From positions 301,400-365,399 of the forward strand of contig QJNS01000053.1 in the NCBI GenBank assembly GCA_004154925.1: DNA of 64,000 nt, written 5' to 3'. Made by a program: the position numbers and the translations under genes. A model generated the notes under the pieces. That model was given only the letters and a program-made list of their open reading frames with translations. It did no database searches and had not been told where the DNA came from. Shown piece by piece: positions 35,238 to 48,200 of this stretch. The DNA comes from Monosporascus cannonballus (taxonomy: Eukaryota > Ascomycota > Sordariomycetes > Xylariales). The stretch's first letter is position 1. Each line of letters starts with the position of its first letter.

Positions 35238-36790
35238 TCACGCTGGTATGCTGCGGATGCGACCGCGGCGGAGGTGACGAAGAAGCCGCGGATGCCGGCG
35301 CCCGGTGCCCGGTGCCCGGCGACCGCAGTCTGAGGCGTCTGCTCTGTGCTTCGTCTTCGAGGAGGTGGACGGGCGAGCTCGACCCGTACGTAGCCCCTCG
35401 GCTCGACGGATTGCGCCGGCTGCGCTTCGTCCTCCTAGGATACGTGTCTGAGGGGTTGGGGCGGCGGAGTCCGTCGGGGTCGTCGATCCGTGGTTCTCCG
35501 GCTCCGGATGCGTGCCCGGCATCGGCGTCCTTCTGCCGGTGGTCTGATTGTTGTTGGCTCTGCTGGGGAGCGTGACGTGGTGCGGTTCGTTCGGGGTGTC
35601 TGGCTCATCCGGAGCGTTCGGTTCGTCCGCGGAGCTCGCTGTTTCCGGAGTGGGAAATTTCCCCGCCGAGATGAAGACGCCGCTGCCACTGCTCGCAGGC
35701 GGGGGCGTCTGCGGCTCCGCCCGTGAGGCGGGGGAGGACTGCACGGCCGGCCCGGCGGTCACGCTGGCGGAGGAGGAGGCCCCGCGCTCCATCTCGGGAA
35801 AGCTGCGAGTTCTTCCCCCTCTGGAGCGACACCCACTCTAAGTAATAGGGCCGGCGCGGCGCAGGCGAGCACGCCATCGCGACGGCGGAGCGTCCCCGTG
35901 CCAGAGGAGGGGTCCCAGGCACGGCCGCCAACACCCCGGACGTCGTCTCCGTCTTCGTCGTCGCGCCGCTCAAGGGGGTCCGCTCGGGGATGCGGAGCAT
36001 GCCGTCGAGGAGGGGCCCCGGCCGGTGGTGCTCGGTCCGGATTTGGGTTCCGGCTCGGGCTGCCGCAACCGAGGGCGCCGCTCCCGCCGCGGCTGCTAGC
36101 TTCGCAGGAGCTGCATCCAGCGCGGGATCGGCTTCGCGGGGCTAGGCCTGAAGGCGGGCTCGCCAGCGGGGTCGCGGATCGAGGCGTAGACGGCAGGGGG
36201 TCCCGGGTCGGCATCGCGGGTGTCGTCGCGGTCTCCGCCGTCCGAGTCGCTCCGGAGGGGCTGGGAAGCGCGGGTTCGGACGCGGTAGGGGGCCGAGGCC
36301 GTGTGCGGTCAAGCGCTTGGCCTGGCAATTCCCCTTGTGATAACGACAAGGATGGCCAAGCCGGCAGCCTCGCCCCGGGAGCACCACGCGAAGCACTGGC
36401 TGACGTCTCCCCAGCATATCCAGCAGTCATCCGATCCGGCATCCCCATCTTTCGCATCCCCTCCCACCTGACGACTCAACCCCCCCACCGGTCCCCTTGA
36501 TCCGAGAGAGCGCCACCTCCCTCACGACCTCCTGCTCCAAACCGCCTCCGCCCGTCGTCCTCTTCAAATCCGCAGCGCACGCCGCACGCAACGGCACCTC
36601 CACGGTCTCCGTTCTTCCGCGGCGTACTTCTTCACCGCCCACTTCTCCTTCCCTATTCCACCACTTCCCCTAGTCTTGCCACCATCTACCCCTGCATCGC
36701 CTGCCCCTTCACCCTCCCCGTCGTCGCGATAGTACAGGTTCTCGATACGTGGCCGGACGACGACGCGCCGGATGCTGCACGGCAGAAGGC
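35238..36790 (-). pseudogene. Frame-jumping coding-like block, probable disrupted gene
   Basis: On minus, protein-like stretches follow one another but in different frames. From 5' to 3': VVVRPRIENLYYRDDGEGEG (about 36.76-36.70 kb), TETVEVPLRAACAADLKRTT and LEQEVVREVALSRIKG (36.6-36.5), a Ser/Pro/Thr-rich stretch beginning MRKMGMPDRMTAGYAGE (36.46-36.1), LLDGMLRIPERTPLSGATTK with PYYLEWVSLQRGKNSQLS (36.0-35.8), then a Pro/Ser/Glu-rich stretch with KFPTPETASSADEP (35.8-35.4). The region is GC-rich with homopolymers. Introns may explain some frame changes, but others leave no room for one, so a decayed gene or assembly indels are likely. I do not recognise the family. Confidence 0.35.
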
Positions 36791-37892
36791 GTAGGTGAAA
36801 GTGAAGGTGTCGGTATCGTTGCTGTTGTGGGGGTTATCGTCAGCGTCGGCGTCGTTGATGACGATGATGATGTTGGGGCTGAATTTTGGTCGAGGTGGTG
36901 TGTCGGTGGCGGTGCTATTGTAGTTGTTGGGCTTCTGTAGTCTCTGGCATTGGCTGGTCTGATGGTCAGACTGCGAGCCGGGTAGCTCAGCTATGCTAGG
37001 GTAGCCTGGGCTATGCTGAGCTGGCTGAGCTGTAGATAGTTAGAACATGGACTGCAAGAGAGATGGGGAGGGAGAAAGAATGTAGTGAATAAGGTGAGTA
37101 GGTAGGTAGGTAAAAGAGGAAATATGACGATGCTGTCCTAAATCTGTGATAAACTCCGTTCTATGACAACTTAGGAAGCGAGGAATAGGGATAGTGCGAC
37201 GGACCAAGACTACCATGGCGGATATGGCGCAGTGCTCTCTGTTATTGTCTGAAGAGAGCTACTTTAGGCCCCTAAGCCTCATGGACATTGAAGGGGAAGG
37301 GCTTCCTAGGGTGACAATCATCAGGTCACTCTCAGCCCATAAGAGAAAAGAGCTACCTAGATATCACCAGCCGCTTCGTTTGCCGAAGGAGTCCCATGAA
37401 GGAGACAAGACGGGCACCCCGTCTCCATTAAGTCGCGACTATCACTCAGTATCTGCCATTCCTGTTCGTGTTCTTATACCGTATAACTCTCACGAACATC
37501 ATCATTTGCCTAGAACCTATCTACGCCTGGTTGATCCCTTTCCACGGAACAAGCACACTCCTAAACTCCAACAATGAACCGTATCCGAAGCCCGATTTTG
37601 TAATCCTACAAAGTAATGACATGATGCCAGTTTCATATCTGATACAATCTGACAAGCTCAAAATTGACCGAGGCAATCTCAAAGCTCCATCAGAAGAACC
37701 ACGCATTCTTCCAACCTAAAATACCCCGACACACTCCAATCAAGTATATGTCCGACACGCTCCAATCGGGTATATGTAGCACCTTCAGCTTTCCGGCGCT
37801 CAAAATTATCCATCAAACAAGGCAGGGCAAAGAGGCTGATTTGCAAGACGTTGCGACGGTTGCTACTGTTACTGAGACAGCTAAAGCCCTGG
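36791..37892. other. Intergenic 36.8-37.9 kb
   Basis: Probably the 5' side of the disrupted gene and the 3' side of the 712-aa gene. A plus-strand frame of 127 codons (37194-37577) shows no family resemblance. A GGTA-type short repeat lies near 37,099. Nothing else seen. Confidence 0.4.
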
Positions 37893-40139
37893 TTACTTGC
37901 GGATCTTAGGGGCGGCCAGCATGTTCAGTCTGCTAAGGGTGAGTCCGCGACCCTTCTTCTTCATAGGGCTAGGAGTGCGAGAAATTGGCGCGGGCTTCTT
38001 GAACGGCGACGATTTGTTGACAAGTCGGGGTGCTAAAAGAGCATCTCCTTCGGGGGCCGAAGCAGCCGCGTCCTTTTTCGACTTCTTCGCACCTCGCTGG
38101 GCGCCCTCGTCCGAGTCCTCATCGTCCGCGGCCGCCCGGTGGCGCTTCTTGTTTGACATGCCATGAGGGATGCCCGTTATATGCGGGTTTACCCCCAAGG
38201 TTTTGGAATCCAAACGGCGAGTCGGGGTTGCCTGAGGGTCCGTATTCTCCTTGTTCTCCTTGCTCGTTGCGCTCTTGGGGGCTTCGGGCAGCTGAGGGAA
38301 ACCGCCGGGCATTCTATCACCGAACAGGTTCGAGGGGCGTACATGGCGTAAGCTCGCTTGACCCTCTGCTCCGCCGAACCCTTTCGCGGGAGGGCTATCG
38401 AACTGAATCGTATGGTCGCTGCGGAATGTGAAGGTGCCAGGGACTGACGGAGGCAGTGGCTTTGGCGGGGATTTCTCCGTCTCCTCGTCCAGGTCCTTGG
38501 TATAGGCCGAGAGATCCGGATACGAGACCTCGCCTTCCTTCTTCTTGTCATCGACAGTTGTGTTAGACGACTTGGTGTGGATAGTGGGTATCTTAGACAT
38601 AGACTTCGAATGAGGGATACCGGACTTCATGGGGGTTGGCGAGTTTTGAGTTACCGGGGCCATCTTCGTCTGCGGCGTGAAGTCTACACGCTTCAAAAGC
38701 TTTCGGCCGGGCATGGTGAGGGGGATAGGAGGCAATTCCTTATCCGCAATAGGAGCCGCAGGCGCCTTGGCTGCTGATGCGGGCGGACGGGGGATTTCGC
38801 TCTTGGTCTGGGTCCCAGTGATTTGTCTCTTAAGGATCGACTTGACCTTACCAAATCGACCCGGCGTTTGGACATGAGTGGGCGCGCTCCTGACTCCCAG
38901 CAGATCGTTCATCGTCCTCGACTTCATCAGGCGACCAATGCCCTTGTTGCCCTGGTACCTAGCCAGTCTGGAGAAATCGAGCTTGTTGGGCTTGGAAGGA
39001 CTGTCATCGACATTAGGGGTGCTGGGTTTGCTGGGAGAGTTGACTAGAGTAATAGTTGGTGTCGTGACAGAGTTAGCCCGGGCAAGGGCCGCCTTGTCAG
39101 GGGTTGCGAGGCTGGCATGGGTTTGGGATCGGGGAAGCCCTCGGTGAGTCGAATCGTTCCAGCTACTCTTCGGTCGCGGGATCGCGCTTCCGTCCCGCGA
39201 TGTTGGACGCAGGGTCGAGGCATCGTCTTCCATGCGCTGTCTAACTCGTTTGATCGGAGACTCTTGTTCGTTACCTTGTTTCTCGGTGACCTTAGACGTG
39301 GAAGTGGCGGAGGTAGCCTTTGATCGGGTCGAATCGGGCTCATCGAGGTCCGCCCTGGACTTGCTGCGCTTGGTACCGGCCTTCAAGGGTGTAAAACGCT
39401 CGGGGTTAGTGCGACGTACTGAAGGATGGCTCTCAATGGAATCCATCTTCTTGAATTCTGCCATGTGCGCAGCGCTGAAGCGACTAGCTTTGCCCTTTGC
39501 CTGTGCGATCCTGCGTCCCTCGAGCTCCACTTCCAATCGTTTCTTGTCGCGCTTAGCAGAAAGTTCGGCCTTGATCCTAGCAGTCTCTCCCCTAAGCTTA
39601 TCCATCATCTCTCTGGCCTCGGGGCCCAATTCCAGTTCATTGTCAGGCCGGAAGGTAAAGGAGGTCGACGGTAGTGGAGTCTTAGACGGAGTTGACTGGG
39701 TAATGCCGGACGGTAGATCCTTGGACCTCTGGTCAGGGTTAATATCGACAAAGCCGAACTCGAGGCCCGAAGACGGCGGGGCCATTGTTGGATGAACTTT
39801 GCTTGGGTGCATCTCGGACATGGGAAGCTTGACAGGCGTGGCAGTGGAAGGCGTCGAGGGATTGGGCCTCGGCGAAGGCGGGACCATCTCTTGCTTCTTC
39901 ATCATCTGGGCCCGCTTCTCGTTCTCGGCAGGCTCATCTCGCTCGACGATGGAACCTAGTTGTGGTGCTGGTGAATTCATAGATCGTTGCTGCAACCAAG
40001 GAAATACAGATTACAAATTAGTTCCGGTAGGCGGAAATGGAAAAAGGCGAGCGCATCTGCCTAGAGCGGGAGGGTAATGGTTTGTTTATTTACTTACCGC
40101 ACTCGCGAGGCGGGCCGAACGACGTTTAGGCGTCAACAT
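37893..40139 (-). CDS. Disordered, basic, probably nuclear protein (712 aa)
   Basis: Family not recognised. CDS = complement(37893..39989, 40098..40139). Exon 1 encodes MLTPKRRSARLASA, a basic start often seen in nuclear proteins, with a clean GTAAGT donor; the acceptor TTGCAG leads to QRSMNSPAPQ. The intron is 108 bp. The protein is Ser/Pro/Lys-rich with many S/T-P sites. One likely coiled coil lies near residues 140-185 (EAREMMDKLRGETARIKAEL...). A motif occurs twice: TSFTFRPDNELELG near residue 125 and GTFTFRSDHTIQFDS near 550. Other blocks are FSRLARYQGNKGIGRLMKSR and KLLKRVDFTPQTK, and the C-terminus is basic (NKKRHRAAADDEDSDEGAQ ... MKKKGRGLTLSRLNMLAAPK). A chromatin or spindle role under CDK control is possible but is inference only. 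Confidence 0.8.
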
Positions 40140-43100
40140 GATGGCGTGATTAGTAGTAGATACAGGTGGCAAAATACGATGAATCGAACCAAACGTCTGA
40201 ATGGATTGAAAAAGAAAGTTACATAGCAGGAGACAAGCGCATTTTTTTTGGGGGGGGGGATATGAGGTAATGCGCAGATGGCTGACTAGCAGGTGATGTC
40301 AGGGTCCAAAACGACGAAATTTGGTTGCGTGGGGAGGTGTTGGTTTGTTTACATTTCCAGAGTAGGGAAGTTGGAGGAAAATAGTAATGTTAGTAGTACC
40401 CTAGTATGTTATGTTAGATCTTAGGTACCTAGGTAACCAGCAACATCCGATAAGAATTGGGCCCCACCGAGCGATAGTGCACGGACCATGCGTTTGGACT
40501 CAAAACCTTGCCTAGCCGGTCAATCCACCAGCTGCAGCAGTCACCCGCTATCGACAATGACTTCCTCATCAACCATCCCCAGTCGAGCGACCATTGATCT
40601 GTGTTGCTCAACACGTGTTTCCCTCTCGCCCACTTTCATCATCTTCAGTTCCATGGCACATACAACCACTGTCTTATTATAATATCAACTTATCAAGACG
40701 GTCAAATACCCTAAGTCGTATCGGTTTTGTAGATCCAGGGGTCAAGCCGGGCAGTCCAAGGAACCCTCGTGAGGTGTATACGCGCCGATTCCTAATATCA
40801 TCGTCGCCAACTAATCAACGACCAAGGTGGTTTTCGGCCGATCTATCAGCTACCAGCTTCGGTCTTGTAAATTTTGAACCCCCTTCTTGCGCGCTTCAAT
40901 GGATATCTTGGACTCGAGTATGTGAACAAAGTAGTATAAGTCGCATATCCTGAAGCCGGCTCGCTTTACCATGACATTGGCACTGCCTCAAGGTCTCCCT
41001 TGCATCCCGGGGCCCTCTGTCCACCGTACCCGAGTGATTTCCTCGAGGCGTCTAACCGACATTCTTCACGTGCTTCTCCCGGCCGTCCGTTCTTCTCAGA
41101 GGCTCCCCCACCGAGCCCTTCTTTCTTTCCTCCTTCGTGTTGGCGCCTCGCCTCCTGAATCTGGTTTCTGCCACCACCGCCCTCGCTGCTGCCCGCGTTG
41201 TTCTCCTCGTGTTGTGGTGAGACGCCAGAGTAACTGACTGGCCTCCGATGTGACGTGAGCGCGGATTTACAATGCAATCCGTCTGTCCTATTTAAGATTT
41301 AGTAAGAACTATAATAATACTTCGGGATCATCTTTGCATGCATCACCTTAAAGAACCGTCGGACAACACCGCACCCTATAGCGTGGGTGGCCCTGGGCCT
41401 CTGAGATCTATATCTTCGGCGGCTCCTACTCTTTTCGGTACGGAGGTCTTTTCAAAGCTGTAATTAGTGGTCATTATCGCGTCACAATCTCGCGAGTGAC
41501 TCCCTCTGCACAACCATTTCGGCGTTATGCCAACGCTATTACATAAGCTGACCACGACTATTTAAATATATGGCACCAGTACATGTTCTTCCATCCTTTC
41601 TTCGTCTTCTCCCCATAATACGCCACGGATTAGAGGCGGCGGCAAGAGTGCTCAAGAATACTCCTGCCGGGTCTTGATACTGCCCAGCGTCGACACCGGT
41701 GTGCTATCAGCCCCCCGTACTTTGTGTATTACACTCCTTCCTCACCTGGTTCTTTTCTGAGCGGCTTTGGTTCAGTCGCTCCACTCGCCATAACTGAAGA
41801 AGCCCATGGTTCTCTTCGGCGAGGGTCTTCCAGGGGGCCTGGGCTACCGTCACAAACGCGGAGGCGTGGGATAATATTTGGCTTCTCGTTCTACTTCAGT
41901 AGAACACCTTTTTATCTTTTCGTCGATCTCTGCTTGACGCAGGGTTTCGGAGAAGAGAACAAAACTCTAGGTAGTTAGTACTTGCAGTATGATAGAAGAC
42001 ATGGCGGGAATGGTAAAATGAGTGAGATAAAGGGGAAATGAAACCGACGTGTCATGTGCAGCTTTGGCCGTTCAGGCCTGGCCGGCGCGGGATGATGAGC
42101 CCAGGTAGGAAAAGAAGCGTCAGTGCGTCAATGGGGGATGGCGCTCGCTCTTTTATACATCTACCTATTCGAGCGGTGGCAATTTCGAGGCGTCTATATG
42201 TGCGCTATGACTGTCGAGTAGACTTTATGCTGAGTGCCTCATCCTGTCACCACTTACTACGCGCCCTGGGACTGGGGGTTTAGGCTTTGTCTTCACCATT
42301 CATTCGGTACCTTAATGCAACGACTTCGGAGTAACTGCTGACAGGCATTCTAGGACTTGAAAGTTACTGGGGCGCTACGGAGCTCAGTGGCTGGGTAGGT
42401 AGGCGCTCGGTATCGTGCGAGACGGGAGACGCTGAAGCGCCTAACTAAGCTTCCCAAACATTGAATGGACGTTATCCTTCGGGGGCCACGTCTAGAGATT
42501 AGGTTTAGGAGGCAAAGGATAATGCGCGATACGTACGTGAATACCGTTGCAGTAATTTGCCTATAAACAACGACCTAATAATTCCGTAAACCTGCCAGCC
42601 CATAATTCCTGATATACCAAAACAGTTTTCTCTCTCAGTAGTTCAGTTGGTCGCGTTATCGGGGAGCCCCATTCCGCAATAGAGCTTATTAACAAGCTCT
42701 TTGTCGCACGCCCACGGCTGGGGTACAGCTCGCACCAGGATGAGCGCGACAGAGGCGAACGCCAAGAGCTGCGGGACTGGTCGGAACACGTTTATCGTGT
42801 CGATAAACCAGTAGTCTTGGGCTGTTAAGAGAGTGTATGTGACGGCTCTGACGGGCGCTGAGCATGTAGAATTTGGGAAGGGGATGCAGTTGGTGCTTTG
42901 ACTGACTGGCTTTCCTGACGGGGGCAACGAACCATGGGTTCTAGGGCTACCGACTTTTCCCTTAAATAAAATAAAGGGACGTGTTCCTTTTTCGTCTCTT
43001 GTCTCGGTGACGGGCTCGCCGGCTCCATTGGTCATCAAGTGTATAGGCAGTTCTACGTTTCGCCCTGCAAAATAGAGCGAACAACCCAATCACCAGTTCA

Positions 43101-43926
43101 CCTATCATCCAATGTTTGATTGTGTTAGCAAACGCCTCCTGAGGGGTGCGGTCCCTGAGGGGGCTCAGAAATCACCGTACAGCATGACAGCTTTTGCATG
43201 AAGATATGGCAAGCATCCTGATATGGCTATGACAAAGGAGCCTGCGTTTGAAGTCCGTACGGAGTATTCCAGATGAAAGTCGATACCGGGTCAAGGGAGC
43301 ATGTATGGGAAAGGCGGGTCTGGAATATGGTGAATGTGTCCAAATCCAGGGGCCTTCAGATCTTTACCCATGTCAAAAAGCTTGTAATCCATATCCAGTA
43401 CACCATGGAGCTCTTAGACCAGAAACTTCCAAAACAACCCTCCATTCAAAGTAAAGTTGTGAATTCTCCGTCACGGGGGTGATCACCCTTCTCCAAAAAC
43501 TGAGGTATGGAAAAGTTATGACTGGATACCATACGGAAGATTGCAACGCGGGCATGGTAACGCTGCAGACGATATTTGGATCGACGAATCAGTTTCCCCG
43601 CAATATTCGCACAATGCCTGCAACCTGCATGAACTCTTGACTTGCCGCGCGCCCCGCGGCGAGGGCACGTCATGAATGTCAAGCGCGCCCTCTTCTTTCG
43701 CTTAGCTAAGCTCCATAGACCCCGATGGCTTCATGCGGAGACGAATTGGACGAGCTTCAATATCGCCCAGCTACCGCTCCAAGTCCAGACGTATAAAGCA
43801 GAGAGGCTGCGTGAGAGCTTCCCTTGAGTGCTATATCAATTGAAACACAACCCGGCGTCGTCAAACCACCCTTACCACACACAGGACTATATACTCATTT
43901 AGATTCAAATCCGTGTCCAATCAAAC
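40140..43926. other. Gene-poor region 40.1-43.9 kb
   Basis: Starts with the promoter of the 712-aa gene (a T8-G10 homopolymer pair near 40,242-40,260). Nearly 4 kb follows without a recognised gene. Two minus frames look faintly protein-like: 40966-41277 (Gly/Glu/Arg-rich) and 42643-43089, whose tail has a hydrophobic stretch followed by a short Cys-containing end. Neither has a clear ATG and family, so neither is called. The last 100 bp is the epoxide hydrolase leader. Confidence 0.4.
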
Positions 43927-45256
43927 ATGGCCGACATCAGACCGTACATCATCGCGATCGAGGACTCGCGCATAGAAGACCTCAAGCTGCGATTATCACT
44001 GACCAAGTTCCCCGACGAGCTCGAGGGCGCCGGCTGGGAGATGGGATCGCCGCTCGCCGACGTGAAGCGGCTAGTGAAACACTGGCAGGGGGCGTACGAC
44101 TGGCGGGCCGCGGAGCGGGAGCTCAACAAGTTGCCGCACTTCGTAACCGACATCCAGTGCGACGGCTTCGAGCCGCTCGCCGTCCACTTCGTGCACATGC
44201 GCAGCAGGGTCAAGGGCGCGATCCCGCTGCTGTTCCTCCACGGCTGGCCGGGCCACTTCCAGGAGGCGGCCAAGATTCTGGGACCGCTCGTCGAGGGCGG
44301 CGACGGCCGCGAGCGCCCCGCCTTCGACGTCGTCGTCCCGTCCCTGCCGAACTTCGGCTTCTCCGCGGGCACGAAGAAGAGAGGGTTCGCCATCGAGCAG
44401 TACGCCGAGACTGTGAACAAGCTCATGTTGAGGCTTGGCTACGAGGAATACGTGACGCAAGGCGGTGAGTAATAGTCCGGTTCCCGTAACTTCGTGAGGT
44501 GCGCGTGGTGAGGAGATCAATAAGGCAGCTGACTGACTTTGCCTCTTTCGAAAAGGCGACTGGGGTACGATAATCAGCAGGGCCCTCGCGCACCTCTACC
44601 CGCAGCACTGCAGGGCGACGCTCCTGAACTACGAGGACGTGCACAACCCGCCCTCGTGGCTGCGAAACCCCATGCTCGCGGCGCGGCATGCGCTCACGCC
44701 GTACAGCGCGCGAGACCAGGCCGGCCAGCGGCGGGCACGCTGGTTCCAAAAGGAGGGGACCGGGTACAGCGCGGAGCAGTCGACGCGGCCGCAGACGCTT
44801 GGGTACGGGTTAGCGGACAGCCCGGCGGCGCTGCTCGCGTGGATCTACGAGAAGCTGCACGACTGGACCGACGCGTACCCGTGGACCGACGACGAGGTCT
44901 GCACCTGGATCTCCCTCTACTGGTTCAGCACGGCAGGCCCCGCCGCCAGCGTCCGCATCTACTACGAGATGGCCCACAACTCTGACGGGCGGCCGGGCAA
45001 GCTAGGCCACCGCCTGCGTGAGTACACCCCCGGCGTCAAGCTCGGGTTCAGCCGCTACCCCTTGGACCTTAATGTGGTCCCCAGCACTTGGCTGCGCACG
45101 CTCGGCGAGGTCGTCTTCGAGCGGGAGCACGAGAGCGGCGGACACTTCGCCGCGTGGGAGAGGCCTGACGAGCTCGTCACTGATATCCGGGAGATGTATG
45201 GGCAAGGCGGCGGTGCATTTGGTGTCGTGAAGGGCCTGACGGGATATAGCTCATGA
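43927..45256 (+). CDS. Epoxide hydrolase (alpha/beta hydrolase, EHN family)
   Basis: Opens epoxides to vicinal diols; probably cytosolic, as no signal peptide is seen. CDS = join(43927..44464, 44556..45256), 412 aa, close to the roughly 400 aa of the Aspergillus niger type. The 91-bp intron (GTGAGT...AAAAG) cuts the codon just before the nucleophile, and splicing restores TQGGDWGTIISRAL. The N-terminal EHN domain starts at IRPYIIAIEDSRIEDLKLRL. The oxyanion-hole motif HGWPG lies at 105-109. Catalytic residues by family comparison are nucleophile Asp181, acid Asp350 (RYPLDL) and base His376 (ESGGHFAAWE), with lid tyrosines at about 250 and 315. All are present, so the enzyme should be active. 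Likely used in detoxification or secondary metabolism; no cluster genes are adjacent. Confidence 0.93.
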
Positions 45257-48200
45257 GAAAATAGGGATCATGATCCGCAGGCTGGATCTATGGGGCTGGA
45301 CGTTCGTTTAAAGCAGGCGTGTTGAGTAGTGTTGGAGTGCTGGATGCCGGGGCCAGATATAGCGTTTGTTTGAAATGATCAGTTGATAATGGATCGTCCT
45401 AGTCGTTACTAAAAAGGTCCAACAGAGGCACAGGACAGACCTCGACAACTGCAGCCCCTTTCCTTGCTTGCGAGGTATACTAGTCGGCGAGGGGCTCGAA
45501 AAGGGGTTGCGACATACGTTGCTAGGAAACGGCTAACGTAGGAAACGATTAACCGCACTGATATCGGCGCACACCTATGACACGCACACACAGAACCCCT
45601 GGTTTCCGCCTGCTTATCGGATGAACACCTTAAGAGGCTGGGAGCGGTAGTCCCACGGCAGTATGAGGCATCAAGGGGTCTTTGGGCCTTATGGTTTGTT
45701 CAGAAGCGTTTTGGGCCATATTGTAGTTACCATCTGGGTAGCTCTCTTTACGAGCTCCTTCTAGACTCCGAGGGGATCTATCATAATTACCATGTTCCCT
45801 CATACTCTTCGTCTTCTAAACATTATTGTTCCCTTTGGGAGTGAAATTTTCGTGGTCGCGCTTACTCACACGTCATTCGAAGAGAGTGGCGTACCAACAA
45901 CATATAGCTTGCCTTAAGCAACATCCACCTGCCGCGTCCTGCCATATAATTACCATATCCTCTGTCCTTTGCGTGCATCACCAACCAACCATTGAGTCTC
46001 TGTAACATGTGAAACATGGTTGGCCGCCCCGAATGTGGCGTCACTGGGTGAGATAAGAGTCATTACCAGCCCAAAACATCGGGTGGGATGAAGAGCGCCT
46101 CCCTCTCTGTAGGTTCTCCAAAATCCAGAGTAAATGCTAGAACCCTTATAGCACCCTGATATAACGGAGAAGTATGACCCATGCAGCTGCTTGTCGCGGA
46201 CACCGTATGATCTTTTCGGACGTAAAGGATCCTATGGCCTGTGTAGGTGGCCGATAAGCGCGAGACTCGGCACCAAACAATGAGGTCGGATTTCCGAGCT
46301 TGTGTCAACTCCAAGTTCCGCCTCTTCTACGTGATATACATCCCTTTAGCACCCTGAGCCGAAATCGTTGGCAGCTAGTAGGCGGATCATCTGGCTGAAA
46401 CAAACCCGGCTGCCTCGGAGAGCGCTGCTTGATGACCCCGTTTGAGCTGAACACTCCAGCGGCTATGGCGGCAATCACAATCCAGGGTCTCTAGCTGAAG
46501 GACTGCTGTATTGCCCTCCCTGCTTAGTGATGCTGCTCGATTCCTCGTCGTCATAGCTCTTCAAGGTTTGGTTGCCCAATATGACAGACCCCCCACGGGG
46601 GCGGGATACAATGGGACTGCTTGTATATATGTAGCCCGCTCCAATTAGGTTCCGTAACTGACGATCCGGTGAAACTGTCGCACGATTTAAAACGTCTGAT
46701 ATCTGGTGCGACTAGTGACGGTGTCTGGAGGTCAGATGAGCGGTTCGTCCATAAGTCAACACCGATATCGGGAATGTGACGATCCCGCAGTTTTACCTCA
46801 TTTGATTGAATGCAGCTGGTGGATCTCGTCACACGGCTACCATGCATACAGCATACAGTGGCTGTATACGGGCTCCATGGTACTGCCAGGCAGGACGACA
46901 GGGAGAATGCAAGTAGAATTCCGTGGTTGGGGACGATGTCACGCCCAACGTTGCACTCCAGGCAGGGCGAATTGCAGGGCCTTGGCAAGATCTGAGAAAC
47001 GCTAGAAATTTTCCAGAAGGCGTCAATGGTTCTCTCTGACTCGGGTCGGATATCCGTTCCTGTCACACGCGGCCAATGAAAGAGGCCACCGGAGGGTTGG
47101 ACCAAGCCCGAACCCCCGAGAAAGGAATCCTTGTAGTAGAAAGAAAGAAGCAAAAGATGGGCCTCAGACTCTCAAGAACAGAGACTGGCGAGAAACAGAA
47201 AAGCCTTCTTTCTTATTCTCTCCCCTTCCTACAACTGGCAACTAGCCCGTCCGTCAAAGGCATGACGATCGTGAAATGGACAGTGAGAAAGGATGCCCGA
47301 TCCGCTTCTGAACCTTGTTCTGTTCGTATACGTTACCATACCAGGTAATGCGATGCTTTCTCAAAGGGTTCCCCCAGATGACAATTGGTCGTGGACTAAT
47401 TCGGAATCCACCGTCAACGAGATGTCATGTGGTTGGTTAATTCTTTGGCCCCCCCCCTCCCCCTGCTTGTTAGCAGCTCCTCGGAGAAGTAAAAGTTCGA
47501 TCATCAGCTTGCACTTCTCCACATGCTTGGCTCATGGTTCTCCCACATGGGGGGCTTGCGCAAACTTGCACGGCCACGAAAGGCGGCAGTTGAAACGTTG
47601 TCGAGGCACTGTACTTTCCGTTGCTGGTTAAACTAAAGCAGAGTTAAAGTAAAATCGAAACCGATGTTTCCAGGGGGTCTCGTAGGTATGTATGTATGTT
47701 ATGTATGGACATGCTTCGTATTGGTGGTACCTAGCTCTCTTAGTCAGACGATGAAAGTAAGTCCCACATAGTATTCCATGTCAACTTCAAGAAATACCTA
47801 GTACCTGATGTCCCTTTCTACATCGAGTCAGTCGCAGTGCATTCATACCTGGGGTTTGGGGGGAAGCAACATGTTTGGTCATGCTTGCGATGGATGACGG
47901 AGGGGTGCATATCGGTAGTAGGCATCTCACCGTTTCTGGGAGCAGCTCAGGTGATCGAGTAAAAGCTTTTTGGTTGGAGAGGAGAAGCCACATCAGTTTT
48001 CAGATCCTTCCCCCATAGCCGCTATAGCGGAGCGTGTTATCCATGCATCCACTGCTAGCCGGGGGGCTGTCACAACCAGACGGCATTGGGGGGCGTGCCT
48101 GGGCAAGGTCGGGGCGCGCTTTTTGTCGGCGGATTACTGGTGAGGGCACACCCAATCCAAGATTGCTTGGCCCTTCGCCTGCAGCCTCCTGAGAATCATG

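Noticed and set aside
46551..47153. 200-codon minus frame
   Set aside because: No recognisable motif, random-like composition, and no splice or promoter context. Kept as intergenic.
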